This document shows, one piece after another, positions 31,642-40,178 of a DNA stretch of 57,383 nucleotides. Both the position numbers and the translations under genes were made by a program. Below the pieces are notes generated by a model, which saw only the letters and a program-made list of their open reading frames with translations, searched no databases and was not told where the DNA came from. Source of the stretch: JBPOHE01 sp052035915 (GTDB lineage Bacteria; Pseudomonadota; Gammaproteobacteria; Chromatiales; Chromatiaceae). Every line of letters starts with the position of its first letter. Position 1 is the first letter of the stretch. The DNA is taken from positions 1 through 57,383 of the forward strand of contig JBPOHE010000085.1 of NCBI GenBank assembly GCA_052035915.1, in the 5' to 3' direction.

Positions 31642-33474
31642 GTGTGTGGAATAGTCGGCGCCATCGCCCAACGAGATGTCGCTCCCCTGCTCTTGGAAGG
31701 ACTGAAACGGCTCGAATATCGTGGCTATGACTCGGCGGGGATCGCCATCATCGACACTGATGGGACCATCTTTCGTGAGCGTACCCAGGGGAAGGTCAGG
31801 GAGCTGGAAGCCGCGCTCGAAGACAACTGGCCCCATGGAGTGTTAGGCATTGCCCATACCCGCTGGGCCACCCATGGCGAGCCGTCGGTGCGCAATGCCC
31901 ACCCCCATCTCTGTGGCGGCAGGGTGGCGCTCGTCCACAACGGCATTATCGAGAACCATGAAGAGATGCGGGACGCCCAGCTCCGGGGGGGCCATGTGTT
32001 TACTTCGGAAACAGATACCGAGGTAATCGTCCATTCGATCTTCGATCAGCTGCAAACCGCCCCCGACCTTCTGACCGCGGTACGCAACAGTCTTCAGGAA
32101 CTTCGGGGCGCCTACGCCATCGGCGTTGTCGATCTGGAACATCCGCAGACATTGGTGGCGGCCCGCAATGGGAGTCCCTTGGTGATCGGTGTAGGTATCG
32201 GCGAAAACTTCATCGCCTCGGATGTCTTTGCCCTTTTGCCGGTAACCCAGCAATTCATCTTTCTGGAAGACGGGGATATCGCTGAACTGAGCCGGGACAG
32301 GGTGCGGATCTTCGACCGGGACGCTCATCCGGTGATACGCCCGATCAAGACCTCGAAGCTTTCGGCCGATACCGCCGGCAAGGGCGGCTACCGTCATTTC
32401 ATGCTCAAGGAGATACACGAACAACCCCAGGCCATCGCCGATACCATGGAAGGTCGCCTGCTTGGATCTGCCGTGCTTCCAGGTATCCTCGGTCCGCGTT
32501 CGCAGGAGATTCTTTCGGCGCTTGAGGGCCTACAGATCGTTGCCTGCGGTACCAGTTTCCACGCCGGTTCGGTGGCGCGGTATTGGCTGGAGTCCAATCT
32601 CTCGGTACCCTGCCAGGTCGAAATCGCCAGCGAGTTTCGCTATCGCCGCCACATCGTGCCGCCCAATACCCTGTTCGTCACCATTTCTCAATCCGGTGAA
32701 ACGGCGGACACCCTGGCGGCCCTGCGTCTGGCGAAACAGCTCGGCTATATGGCGAGCCTGGCGATCTGCAATGTCCCCGAGAGTTCTCTGGTGCGGGAAT
32801 CGGACCTGGTGTTGCTGACCCATGCGGGTCCGGAGATCGGTGTGGCTTCCACCAAGGCCTTTTCGACCCAATTGGCCGCCTTGCTCCTGCTATGCGCCGC
32901 GATCGGGCATTACCGGGAGGGTTATCGGGCGGTCGAAAGCGAATTGGTCCGGGATCTGCGGGTACTGCCCGCCCTGGTGGAGAAGGTTTTGCATCTGGAC
33001 CCCCTTATCGAGCGTTTGGCGGTGCGCTTCGCCGATAAAAGACACGCCCTCTTCCTGGGGCGAGGGGAACAATATCCGGTAGCCATGGAAGGGGCGCTCA
33101 AACTCAAGGAGATCTCCTATATCCATGCCGAGGCCTATGCCGCCGGGGAGCTCAAACATGGCCCCCTGGCCTTGATCGATGCCGAGATGCCGGTCATCGC
33201 GGTGGCGCCCAATAACCAATTGCTGGAAAAGCTCAAGTCCAACCTCGAAGAGGTCCGCGCCCGGGGAGGGGAACTCTTTGTCTTCGCCGACGAAGGAGTA
33301 CAACTGCGTACCGCTCCTGGGATCACCCTGGTCCCCCTCCCCCATGGCCCCGACTCGGTGGCCCCTATCCTTTTCACCATACCCTTACAACTTCTGGCTT
33401 ATTATGTGGCCGTGCTCAAAGGGACGGATGTGGATCAGCCGCGGAATCTCGCCAAATCGGTGACGGTCGAATAA
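31642..33474 (+). CDS. glmS: Glutamine-fructose-6-phosphate aminotransferase GlmS
   Basis: A 610-residue isomerising amidotransferase that makes glucosamine-6-phosphate. The first codons after GTG read CGIVGA; removal of the initiator Met exposes Cys as the glutaminase nucleophile. The RGYDSAG, HTRWATHG and HNGIIEN motifs form the glutaminase domain, and two SIS domains follow (CGTSFHAG, TISQSGETADTLAAL, FLGRGEQYPVAMEGALKLKE), ending AKSVTVE. AAGGAG overlaps the glmU stop. There is no room between the genes for a glmS ribozyme. Confidence 0.97.
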   Translation: MCGIVGAIAQRDVAPLLLEGLKRLEYRGYDSAGIAIIDTDGTIFRERTQGKVRELEAALEDNWPHGVLGIAHTRWATHGEPSVRNAHPHLCGGRVALVHNGIIENHEEMRDAQLRGGHVFTSETDTEVIVHSIFDQLQTAPDLLTAVRNSLQELRGAYAIGVVDLEHPQTLVAARNGSPLVIGVGIGENFIASDVFALLPVTQQFIFLEDGDIAELSRDRVRIFDRDAHPVIRPIKTSKLSADTAGKGGYRHFMLKEIHEQPQAIADTMEGRLLGSAVLPGILGPRSQEILSALEGLQIVACGTSFHAGSVARYWLESNLSVPCQVEIASEFRYRRHIVPPNTLFVTISQSGETADTLAALRLAKQLGYMASLAICNVPESSLVRESDLVLLTHAGPEIGVASTKAFSTQLAALLLLCAAIGHYREGYRAVESELVRDLRVLPALVEKVLHLDPLIERLAVRFADKRHALFLGRGEQYPVAMEGALKLKEISYIHAEAYAAGELKHGPLALIDAEMPVIAVAPNNQLLEKLKSNLEEVRARGGELFVFADEGVQLRTAPGITLVPLPHGPDSVAPILFTIPLQLLAYYVAVLKGTDVDQPRNLAKSVTVE

Positions 33475-33495
33475 GGCGATTGCCGGAAATCGCCT
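33474..33495 (+). terminator. Hairpin after glmS
   Basis: AGGCGATT (33474-33481) and AATCGCCT (33488-33495) make a perfect 8-bp stem with a 6-nt loop that overlaps the last base of the glmS stop codon. The downstream sequence AAGGCTTGTTTG is only weakly T-rich, so it is termination-like rather than a textbook intrinsic terminator. Confidence 0.55.
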
Positions 33496-34105
33496 AAGGC
33501 TTGTTTGAAACCCTGTCGGGACGTCCGCGCCTAGAAAGCCGCTCTGCATGGTTTCTAACCAAGGCGTTTGGGCTGAATAGCGATTTGGTCCAGCCGTCCG
33601 TCGCCGCTTTCGGTAGGGTGCTGCGGGCGTCGGCTCGAATCCGACGATGAGAGAAAGGTCCAGCAAGAATCGGTTTGAGCTTACAGTGGCGCCGGGCCTG
33701 GGCTGAAAATACTCATTTACCGTTCTTATTTCGAGAACAATATATCTGCTGAGGAGACATTGTTCTCCTTATGAGAACAGAGAACCGGGTAAACGTGCCC
33801 AGGCCCGGGAAGGTTAGAAGTTGACGAGCCAGCCGGGACGTTTCCCCTGTCTCTCCTGGCCAACCTCAGAGTCTTTCTCAACCCGGCTTCGGGCTCCGAA
33901 GTCAGGGACGGTTGCGGGCACCGGCCCACAAGCTGCCGATGAGGCAAAATCGAACCGAAACCAGTATCATGGTGCTGTCCTGTTGGTCCAGGCCAGCCAA
34001 TAATAGTAATATTTATCAATGACATATTTACAATCATCCAGTCTTGTTCTATCTGCCGTATCGGCCCCGTGCCCGTCGCCTCAAGATCTCTTTCGAGTCT
34101 GAGCA
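33475..34105. other. 631-bp intergenic region with repeat copy C
   Basis: No supported gene is present. After the glmS hairpin, bases 33500-33610 resemble the hemW-rpmE gap (GTTTGAAACC, then GAATAGCG...CCAGCCG). Copy C of the double-palindrome element occupies 33722-33778, with flanks GCCGGGCCTGGGC (33691) and CCCAGGCCCGGG (33798). Further right the DNA becomes AT-rich (33995-34055), with a weak uvrD promoter candidate TTTACA-N17-TATCTG at 34027-34055. Confidence 0.6.
33722..33778. repeat. Double-palindrome element, copy C
   Basis: The palindromes GTTCTTATTTCGAGAAC (33722-33738) and GTTCTCCTTATGAGAAC (33762-33778) are 23 nt apart. The outer G/C arms GCCGGGCCTGGGC and GCCCAGGCCCGGG are nearly perfect inverted copies about 30 bp outside the core. 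It lies between glmS and uvrD. Confidence 0.87.
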
Positions 34106-36265
34106 ATGGATGCCTCCACTCTTCTGACCGGCTTGAACGAAGCCCAGCGTGAGGCCGTCAGCGTCCCGCCGGGAAATGTATTGGTCTTGGCTGGGGCGGG
34201 CAGTGGCAAGACACGGGTCTTGGTGCACCGTGTCGCCTGGCTGATCCAGGTCTGTGGATTCTCGCCCTGGTCGATCCTCGCCGTGACCTTTACCAACAAG
34301 GCGGCGGGCGAGATGCGTGGCCGCATCGAGACCCTGCTCGGCCTACCCATAGGGGGAATGTGGGTCGGTACCTTCCACGGCCTGTCTCACCGCCTGTTGC
34401 GCAGTCACTGGAAAGAGGCGGCTTTACCCGATCACTTTCAGGTGATGGATGCCGATGACCAATTGCGGCTGGTCAGGCGGGTGTTGAAGCACCTCGATCT
34501 CGACGAGAGCCGTTGGCCGCCAAAGCAGGCCCAATGGTTCATTAACGGCGAAAAGGATGCCGGCCGTCGCCCGCAGCAGGCCGAGGATAGAGATCCGACC
34601 CGGCGACAACTCCAACGCATCTATCAAGAATACGAAGACGCCTGCCGGCAGACGGGATGTGTCGATTTTGCCGAGTTGCTGCTTCGCAGCTATGAACTCT
34701 GGCGTCAGCATCCCCAGCTCTTGGAACATTATCGGGCACGGTTTCAGCAGATCCTGGTGGACGAGTTCCAGGACACCAACAGCATTCAGTATGCCTGGCT
34801 GCGCCTGCTGGCCGGCGAGCGGGACAATCTCTTCGTGGTGGGCGACGACGACCAATCCATCTATGGTTGGCGCGGCGCCCAGGTGCAGAATCTGAGGGAT
34901 TTTCGCCACCAGTATCCCCAGGCCCGGTTGCTGCGTCTGGAACAGAACTATCGCTCTAGCAGCCGCATCCTCAAGGCCGCGAACGCCGTCATCGCCTGCA
35001 ATCCGGGACGGCTGGGAAAGACGCTCTGGACCCAGGGTGGTGAGGGCGAGCCGATCCACCTCTATGCGGCCTTCAACGAGGTCGATGAGGCCAGATTCGT
35101 GATCGAGCGCCTGCGCCAACACCTCGTCCAGGGGGAAAAGGGTTCCGGTGTCGCCATCCTCTATCGCACTACAGCCCAATCGAGGCTCTTTGAAGAGGCC
35201 CTGATCCAGGCGCAGATCCCCTATCGGGTCTATGGGGGGATGCGCTTCTTCGAACGGGCCGAAATCAAGGAGGCCATGGCGTATCTGCGCCTGATCGTCA
35301 ATGCCGATGATGACGCCTCATTCGAACGGGTGACCGCCACCCCTCCGCGCGGCCTCGGTGTCAAAACCATGGACACAATACGGGACCACGCCCGCCTCAA
35401 GCGCTGTTCTTTATGGACCGCCGCCGTGACCCTGCTGCGGGATCTCGGCCTGCCGGCCCGCACCAGCCTGCTGCTAACCAGGTTTCTCGAACTCATCGAG
35501 CGGATGCGGCGGGACATCCAAGGCCTCGATCTGGCGGAGGCGGTGGAGAAAACCATCGCCGCCAGCGGGCTGGCCGAGTATTACGCCCAAAGCAAGGACG
35601 GCAAGGGGCAAGACCGGATCGAAAACCTCGACGAGTTGGTGAATGCGGCCAGACAGTATGTCTATGAAGGGGAAGAGGATGAATATCCCCTGTTACAGGG
35701 ATTTCTCGCCCAGTCTGTCCTCGAAGCGGGAGAAATGCAGGAGGGAGAGGCCGCCGACCGGGTCCAGCTCATGACCCTGCACTCCGCCAAGGGCCTGGAG
35801 TTTCCCCTGGTTTTCATCGTTGGCCTGGAGGAAGGCCTGTTTCCCCACAGCATGTCATCCATGGACCCGTCACGGCTGGAGGAAGAACGTCGCCTCTGTT
35901 ATGTGGGCATGACCCGAGCCATGCACCGGCTTTATCTCTCCTATGCGGAGACACGGCGCCTGCACGGTAGTGAGACCTATCCCCTGCCGTCCCGGTTTCT
36001 GCGGGAGATTCCCCCTGAACTGGTGGAAGAGATCCGACCCCGGGCCCAGATCTCCCGCCCGCTCTACCAGGCCAGGCCCTATCACCCCGTAGTAGAGGAT
36101 CAGACGGGATTTCGCCTGGGGCAACAGGTGCTCCACCCGACCTTCGGCGAAGGGGTGATTCTGGACGCCGAGGGACAGGGTAGCAGCGCCCGGGTACAGG
36201 TCAAGTTTGCCACGGCTGGCAGCAAATGGCTGGTGGTGGCCTATGCCAAGCTCCAGGCCCGGTAA
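34106..36265 (+). CDS. uvrD: DNA helicase II UvrD
   Basis: A 719-residue superfamily 1A 3'-5' helicase, the same length as E. coli UvrD (720) and similar from the first residue (MDxSxLLxxLNxxQREAV). Walker A is GAGSGKT (30-36), Walker B VDEFQDTN, motif III GDDDQSIYGWRGAQ, and motif IV LRLEQNYRSSSRIL. Late motifs MTLHSAKGLEFPLVFIVGLEEGLFPH and EEERRLCYVGMTRA follow, and the C-terminal GxxVLHPTFGEGVI Tudor-like segment is present. It removes the UvrABC-excised oligonucleotide and acts in mismatch repair. Confidence 0.97.
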   Translation: MDASTLLTGLNEAQREAVSVPPGNVLVLAGAGSGKTRVLVHRVAWLIQVCGFSPWSILAVTFTNKAAGEMRGRIETLLGLPIGGMWVGTFHGLSHRLLRSHWKEAALPDHFQVMDADDQLRLVRRVLKHLDLDESRWPPKQAQWFINGEKDAGRRPQQAEDRDPTRRQLQRIYQEYEDACRQTGCVDFAELLLRSYELWRQHPQLLEHYRARFQQILVDEFQDTNSIQYAWLRLLAGERDNLFVVGDDDQSIYGWRGAQVQNLRDFRHQYPQARLLRLEQNYRSSSRILKAANAVIACNPGRLGKTLWTQGGEGEPIHLYAAFNEVDEARFVIERLRQHLVQGEKGSGVAILYRTTAQSRLFEEALIQAQIPYRVYGGMRFFERAEIKEAMAYLRLIVNADDDASFERVTATPPRGLGVKTMDTIRDHARLKRCSLWTAAVTLLRDLGLPARTSLLLTRFLELIERMRRDIQGLDLAEAVEKTIAASGLAEYYAQSKDGKGQDRIENLDELVNAARQYVYEGEEDEYPLLQGFLAQSVLEAGEMQEGEAADRVQLMTLHSAKGLEFPLVFIVGLEEGLFPHSMSSMDPSRLEEERRLCYVGMTRAMHRLYLSYAETRRLHGSETYPLPSRFLREIPPELVEEIRPRAQISRPLYQARPYHPVVEDQTGFRLGQQVLHPTFGEGVILDAEGQGSSARVQVKFATAGSKWLVVAYAKLQAR

Positions 36266-36318
36266 TCCGCGGTACCTGGTGTGTCTGAACCTCAACGGCT
36301 GACGCCAGAAAGGCCTCT

Positions 36319-37524
36319 ATGAAAGCGGCCTGTCCCGTCCCGGACGCTTACGACCCAGTAGCGCCCAAGCGGCCCGCCATGAAATCTGTCCCCTTGACAC
36401 TCTATGTCCATGTGCCCTGGTGCCGGAGCAAGTGTCCCTATTGTGATTTCAATTCTCATCCCCTGCGGGGTAACCTGGACGAACCCGGCTACATCGAGGC
36501 CCTGCTCAGAGACCTCTCCCTAGAGATCCATCTCGCCCAAGACCGCCCCCTGGAGAGCATCTTTATCGGCGGGGGTACCCCTAGCCTCTTGAGCGGCCGG
36601 GGGATTGAGCGCCTGCTTCAAGGTATTCGCCAGTCTCTGCTGTGGCGAGACGAGATCGAAATCACCCTGGAAGCGAATCCGGGAACCTTCGAGATGGAGC
36701 GTTTCGCCCAGTATCGTGAGGCCGGAGTGAACCGGCTTTCTCTCGGCATCCAGAGCTTCGATGACGATAGCCTGGGAAGACTCGGGCGCATCCATAGCGC
36801 CGCCGAAGCCATGAACGCCGTCCGCCATGCCCGGGCGATCGGTTTCGACAATCTCAACCTCGATCTGATGTACGGCCTTCCCAGGCAGAGCCTTCAGCAG
36901 GCCCGGGCCGACCTCCAACGGGCGATAGAACTGGAACCAAGCCATCTTTCCTATTACCAGTTGACCATCGAGACCGGGACGGTCTTTGCCCGAACGCCCC
37001 CGCCCCTCCCTTCAGAAGAGGATGGCTGGCAGATGCAGGAACAGGGACAGGCGCTGCTGGACGGCTCCGGCTATCGGCAGTATGAGGTGTCCGCCTTTGC
37101 CCGTGATGGATATGAGTGCGTACACAACCGGAACTATTGGCAATTCGGCGATTATCTCGGTATCGGGGCCGGAGCCCATGCCAAGATCAGCTTTCCGGAC
37201 AAGAACAGGGTGCAACGACGCTGGAAGATCGAACACCCCGAACGCTATCTGGCCGGGGTGGCGACGGCTAGACCGGTGGCGGGGGAATCCGAACCGGACG
37301 CCGGAGACCTGCTATTCGAGTTCATGCTGAATGCCCTGAGGCTGGTTTCCGGCGTTCCGAGGGACTTGTTCACAGAACGCACAGGACTACCTCTGTCGCT
37401 ACTGGCCCCCAGGCTAGAGTCGGCCATCGAGCGCGGCCTGCTCGCCGTCCAGCCAGACAGATGGCTACCGACCCCTCTAGGGTGGCGCTTCCTGAACGAT
37501 CTGGTCGGCCTTTTTCTACCCTGA
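36319..37524 (+). CDS. hemW: HemW-type radical SAM protein (haem chaperone-like)
   Basis: A 401-residue radical SAM protein resembling oxygen-independent coproporphyrinogen oxidase. It has the HemW cluster motif CRSKCPYCDF (Cys35, Cys39, Cys42) and lacks the extra N-terminal region of true HemN. The GGGTPSLLS motif, LEANPGTFE and the HNRNYWQFGDYLGIGAGAHAK segment support HemW (YggW), a haem-binding chaperone for respiratory enzymes. The start ATG 36319 has AGAAAGG before it; ATG 36379 (MKSVPLTLYVHVPWC) is the alternative and gives the usual family N-terminus. Confidence 0.93.
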   Translation: MKAACPVPDAYDPVAPKRPAMKSVPLTLYVHVPWCRSKCPYCDFNSHPLRGNLDEPGYIEALLRDLSLEIHLAQDRPLESIFIGGGTPSLLSGRGIERLLQGIRQSLLWRDEIEITLEANPGTFEMERFAQYREAGVNRLSLGIQSFDDDSLGRLGRIHSAAEAMNAVRHARAIGFDNLNLDLMYGLPRQSLQQARADLQRAIELEPSHLSYYQLTIETGTVFARTPPPLPSEEDGWQMQEQGQALLDGSGYRQYEVSAFARDGYECVHNRNYWQFGDYLGIGAGAHAKISFPDKNRVQRRWKIEHPERYLAGVATARPVAGESEPDAGDLLFEFMLNALRLVSGVPRDLFTERTGLPLSLLAPRLESAIERGLLAVQPDRWLPTPLGWRFLNDLVGLFLP

Positions 37525-37698
37525 AGGATCGGCCCAAGGCGAGGCGTTTCGGTGCAAAAGGGGGCTGGAATCGCTCAAGGCTACCGAACAAGTTTGAAAC
37601 CTGTTACGTCCGCCTTGAAGCAAAAGAATAGCGGTGAGGGCCAGCCGCCCTATTGCCTGGGGAAAGCCCGGCGGCCGATGCTCCCAGGGTGGCCGAGG
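37525..37698. other. Convergent hemW-rpmE gap with repeat fragment
   Basis: A 174-bp gap with no gene. Bases about 37590-37650 (CAAGTTTGAAACCTGTTACG and AGAATAGCGGTGAGGGCCAG) resemble the left part of the glmS-uvrD gap in the same order, which suggests a decayed copy of the same intergenic repeat. No clean intrinsic terminator was found. Confidence 0.5.
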
Positions 37699-37899
37699 TC
37701 AGCGACCGTATTTCTTCCTGAATTTATCCACCCGCCCTGCGGTGTCGACAATCTTCTGCTTGCCGGTAAAGAATGGATGACAAGAAGAGCAGACCTCGAT
37801 ATGCAGCTCCTTCCCTAGCGTGGAACGAGTCAGGAACTGGTTACCGCAACTGCAGAGAACCTTGATCTCTTTGTATTGAGGGTGGATTTTGTCTTTCAT
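37699..37899 (-). CDS. rpmE: 50S ribosomal protein L31 (zinc-binding form)
   Basis: A 66-residue L31 of the C+ type, with the four zinc cysteines Cys16, Cys18, Cys37 and Cys40 (CSCGN and CSSCHPFFTG). The sequence starts MKDKIHPQYKEIKV and ends RVDKFRKKYG, all family-typical. The ATG at 37899 lacks a clear Shine-Dalgarno; a small GCAAC/GTTGC hairpin (37904-37916) sits directly upstream, which could bear on autoregulation. It is transcribed toward hemW. Confidence 0.97.
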   Translation of the reverse strand: MKDKIHPQYKEIKVLCSCGNQFLTRSTLGKELHIEVCSSCHPFFTGKQKIVDTAGRVDKFRKKYGR

Positions 37900-37946
37900 G
37901 GGGGCAACTCGGTTGCGATTACGCCGGACCGGCGCGAAGGGGCAAA

Positions 37947-37975
37947 ATGATATACGCCAAACATCGGCAATTCAA
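37947..37975 (-). promoter_or_regulatory. Sigma70-type promoter of rpmE
   Basis: On the minus strand TTGAAT (37975-37970) and TATCAT (37952-37947) are spaced by exactly 17 nt. Transcription should start near 37940, leaving about 40 nt of leader before rpmE. Confidence 0.6.
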
Positions 37976-38175
37976 ATTCATTCGTATTTCTCTACCAGCC
38001 ATGGGGGTCTTGGCAAGTAAAGCATAGACACCCAGAACTGAGGACAACAAGCCAGCTCTAAAAGAAGCCAATGCTCTGGTGGGATGAGGAATGAGGAATG
38101 AGACAACACTTTCCAACCTTCTTTTGCCATGATCATTCACATTCCGAAAAACCATGGGTTTCAAGTGAGTTGCGA

Positions 38176-38841
38176 CTAGCCGTTGTTTCCCTGTGCGGGA
38201 AACCAAGTTTGCAGCTTGTTACGTAAACGAATAAAGGACGGTGTCATGCAGTTCGTCAGGGATTCCTGCTGGGCAAGACGCTGGTAAAGAGAATTGGAAC
38301 GGGGTATGCCGAAGTAGAAAAGAAAGTCCTCGAACACCTCCTTGGGTTGAACCGGTTTCCCGTTGTTCGCAAGGCCACCATGACGTTCGATCAATTCACT
38401 CAGTTTTTCGCGCTGACCTGATGTATCCAGTTCCCGGTTACGGCGAGCCCGTTCGGTTAGGAGTCGATCCAGATGAGGCGAGGGCATTCGCAGCCAACTT
38501 TCGATCTCCGGCTCCACCACTATGGCGGCGCAATCCTTCTCGGCCCAGTCCAAAGAGCGCAGTTGCTTATACAGATGATCTTCCAACCCCTGTACCCCAT
38601 GCTTTTCCCAGCCGCTTCCCGCCAAATCTCGTATCACCAGCGCCCTGTGATATCCACGACGCAAGGGGCGCAACAGGTTGGTCAAGTCTCCGCTGCTGTC
38701 GTGCAAAGGGTCTTTCAGGAGTTGGCGCTTGACAGGACGGATGCCCAGACTCTCCGTGCGATCAAGGAGGGCATTCAGCACCAGGTGGTAGGCCCCATCC
38801 GGGGTAACAACCACCAAGTCATACATGCTGCGGGGATTCAA
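38176..38841 (-). CDS. Hypothetical partner of an ABC-type ATPase (possible TOPRIM-like, MAD4-like)
   Basis: A 221-residue protein, not confidently assigned. The N-terminus is an alternating strand/helix region (YDLVVVTPDGAYHLVLNAL), then ALVIRDLAGSGWE (Asp72) and AIVVEPEIESWL (Glu110, Glu112, Glu114). Acidic residues after hydrophobic strands recall TOPRIM/DUF4276-like folds that act as nucleases with ATPase partners. Its TTG start (38841) overlaps the ATPase stop as TTGA, with AGGGA 7 nt upstream, so the two are translationally coupled; ATG 38826 is an alternative. The pairing resembles ATPase-plus-partner modules of anti-phage systems (PARIS, OLD-like, or the MAD3/MAD4 pair as I recall it). 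Role inferred. Confidence 0.6.
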   Translation of the reverse strand: MNPRSMYDLVVVTPDGAYHLVLNALLDRTESLGIRPVKRQLLKDPLHDSSGDLTNLLRPLRRGYHRALVIRDLAGSGWEKHGVQGLEDHLYKQLRSLDWAEKDCAAIVVEPEIESWLRMPSPHLDRLLTERARRNRELDTSGQREKLSELIERHGGLANNGKPVQPKEVFEDFLFYFGIPRSNSLYQRLAQQESLTNCMTPSFIRLRNKLQTWFPAQGNNG

Positions 38842-40100
38842 CTGAGTATCCCTGCCGCGTAAAGATGAGCGAGCTTTACCTCACCTTGCCAGGGCTTCAA
38901 GAGTGGATGGCGATCCCCGCGAACGATGTCGGTGGATCCATCGGGACTCCGCGAGAAGCACAGTAATTGTTCCGGACGAAGCTGGGCGACCAAGACCGGG
39001 GAATGGGTGGCCACCAACGCCTGCCCCTCGTAGATCGAGCTGAGCGATTGGAAAACCGCCTCGATGGCTTGGGGATGCACACCGTTTTCGGGTTCCTCGA
39101 TCAGGTAGATCGAGGGGTTATCCGGCAGATAGGCGAGTAACGTCAGCGCGAACAACCGCAAGGTTCCGTCTGAGAGTTGCCAGGACTTCACCTTGAATCC
39201 GCCGATATATTCCACTTCGAGGAATAGATAGCGATCCTCCTCGCGTTCCCTGACTGCCACCGACTTGAGCGGCAATACCGTGCGCAAATGGTCCAGCCAG
39301 CCGGAATAACTCGCCGGGTCTCGCTGCAGAGCACGCACTATTTGCGGGAGGTTGGAGCCATCTACAGCGAATTGCCCGCCCTTCAGAGGACTGCTGGGTG
39401 ACTGCATATGCTCACTGCGCAGCATGATCTTCTGAACACGCTCGGCCAACTCGCGCTTGAACCAATTGGCGCGGGCAAAACGCTCATCCTCGGGTAGGGT
39501 AGACAGGGCGGAGCGCGCCTCCGGATTGCGTATCTGGAAGTTCCAATCACTGGTTTCCGAACGGAAATAGGAGTTGCCGTTCACAGTCTTGGAAGCGATC
39601 TTGCGCCAGCCGGGCAGTGCCTGCTTATGAGTCAGACGACGATCTGATTTGCTGAGGGACGGAAATTCCAACTCCAATTGCACGATCTGGTTGCGTGGCG
39701 TCTCCTCACTCTTCGGCATCAGCCAGAGAGCTTCCGACAGGATCTTGGGTTCGTCGCCGGCGGCATCCACAACACGCCCGATTTCCACTTCATAACGTAG
39801 ATACCTGAATTGGGAGCCACTGTTTATCCCCCCTTGCCGTGACTCGGGAATAGCCGCCTCCACCGCCAGCTGGAAGGTCGTTCCTACCCCGGAAAACAGC
39901 AGTTCCTCGAAGGCACGCGCCCTGGTCGCCGTCCAGACTGACTCCAATCCGTCGTTAGCGAACAGCCCCAGCAAGAACGGGACTTCCAGAAAAGTGGTTT
40001 TCCCCGAACCATTCGGACCGGCGATCACATGGAAATGGCTCAACGTCTGCGACACATTACGCAGACAGCGGTAATTGACGGCTTCGATCTTCGAGATCAC
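38838..40100 (-). CDS. AAA_21/AAA_15-type ABC ATPase (defence-like)
   Basis: A 420-residue SMC/RecF-like ABC ATPase of the stand-alone type. Walker A is GPNGSGKT (28-35), the signature-like motif SDGTLRLFALTLL lies in the last third, Walker B is IYLIEEPENGVHPQ, and the His switch is ATHSPVL. The middle 250 residues are a variable insert, as in OLD, Gabija GajA or AriA ATPases. There is no C-terminal TOPRIM; the possible nuclease part is the separate overlapping downstream gene. Upstream DNA (40101-40178) is short and shows no clear promoter. Flanking genes rpmE and the esterase are unrelated, so this is a self-contained two-gene insert. Confidence 0.85.
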   Translation of the reverse strand: MISKIEAVNYRCLRNVSQTLSHFHVIAGPNGSGKTTFLEVPFLLGLFANDGLESVWTATRARAFEELLFSGVGTTFQLAVEAAIPESRQGGINSGSQFRYLRYEVEIGRVVDAAGDEPKILSEALWLMPKSEETPRNQIVQLELEFPSLSKSDRRLTHKQALPGWRKIASKTVNGNSYFRSETSDWNFQIRNPEARSALSTLPEDERFARANWFKRELAERVQKIMLRSEHMQSPSSPLKGGQFAVDGSNLPQIVRALQRDPASYSGWLDHLRTVLPLKSVAVREREEDRYLFLEVEYIGGFKVKSWQLSDGTLRLFALTLLAYLPDNPSIYLIEEPENGVHPQAIEAVFQSLSSIYEGQALVATHSPVLVAQLRPEQLLCFSRSPDGSTDIVRGDRHPLLKPWQGEVKLAHLYAAGILS

Positions 40101-40178
40101 AGCTCGGTCCCCAAATACAGTATCCCCCGCAAGAGAAAGCCGGGCATGGTGTACCGTCGAAACATTCTTTAAATCTTC

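Noticed and set aside
31620..31645. glmS ribozyme/riboswitch
   Set aside because: Only 6 nt separate glmU and glmS, leaving no space; ribozymes of this class are mainly in Gram-positives.
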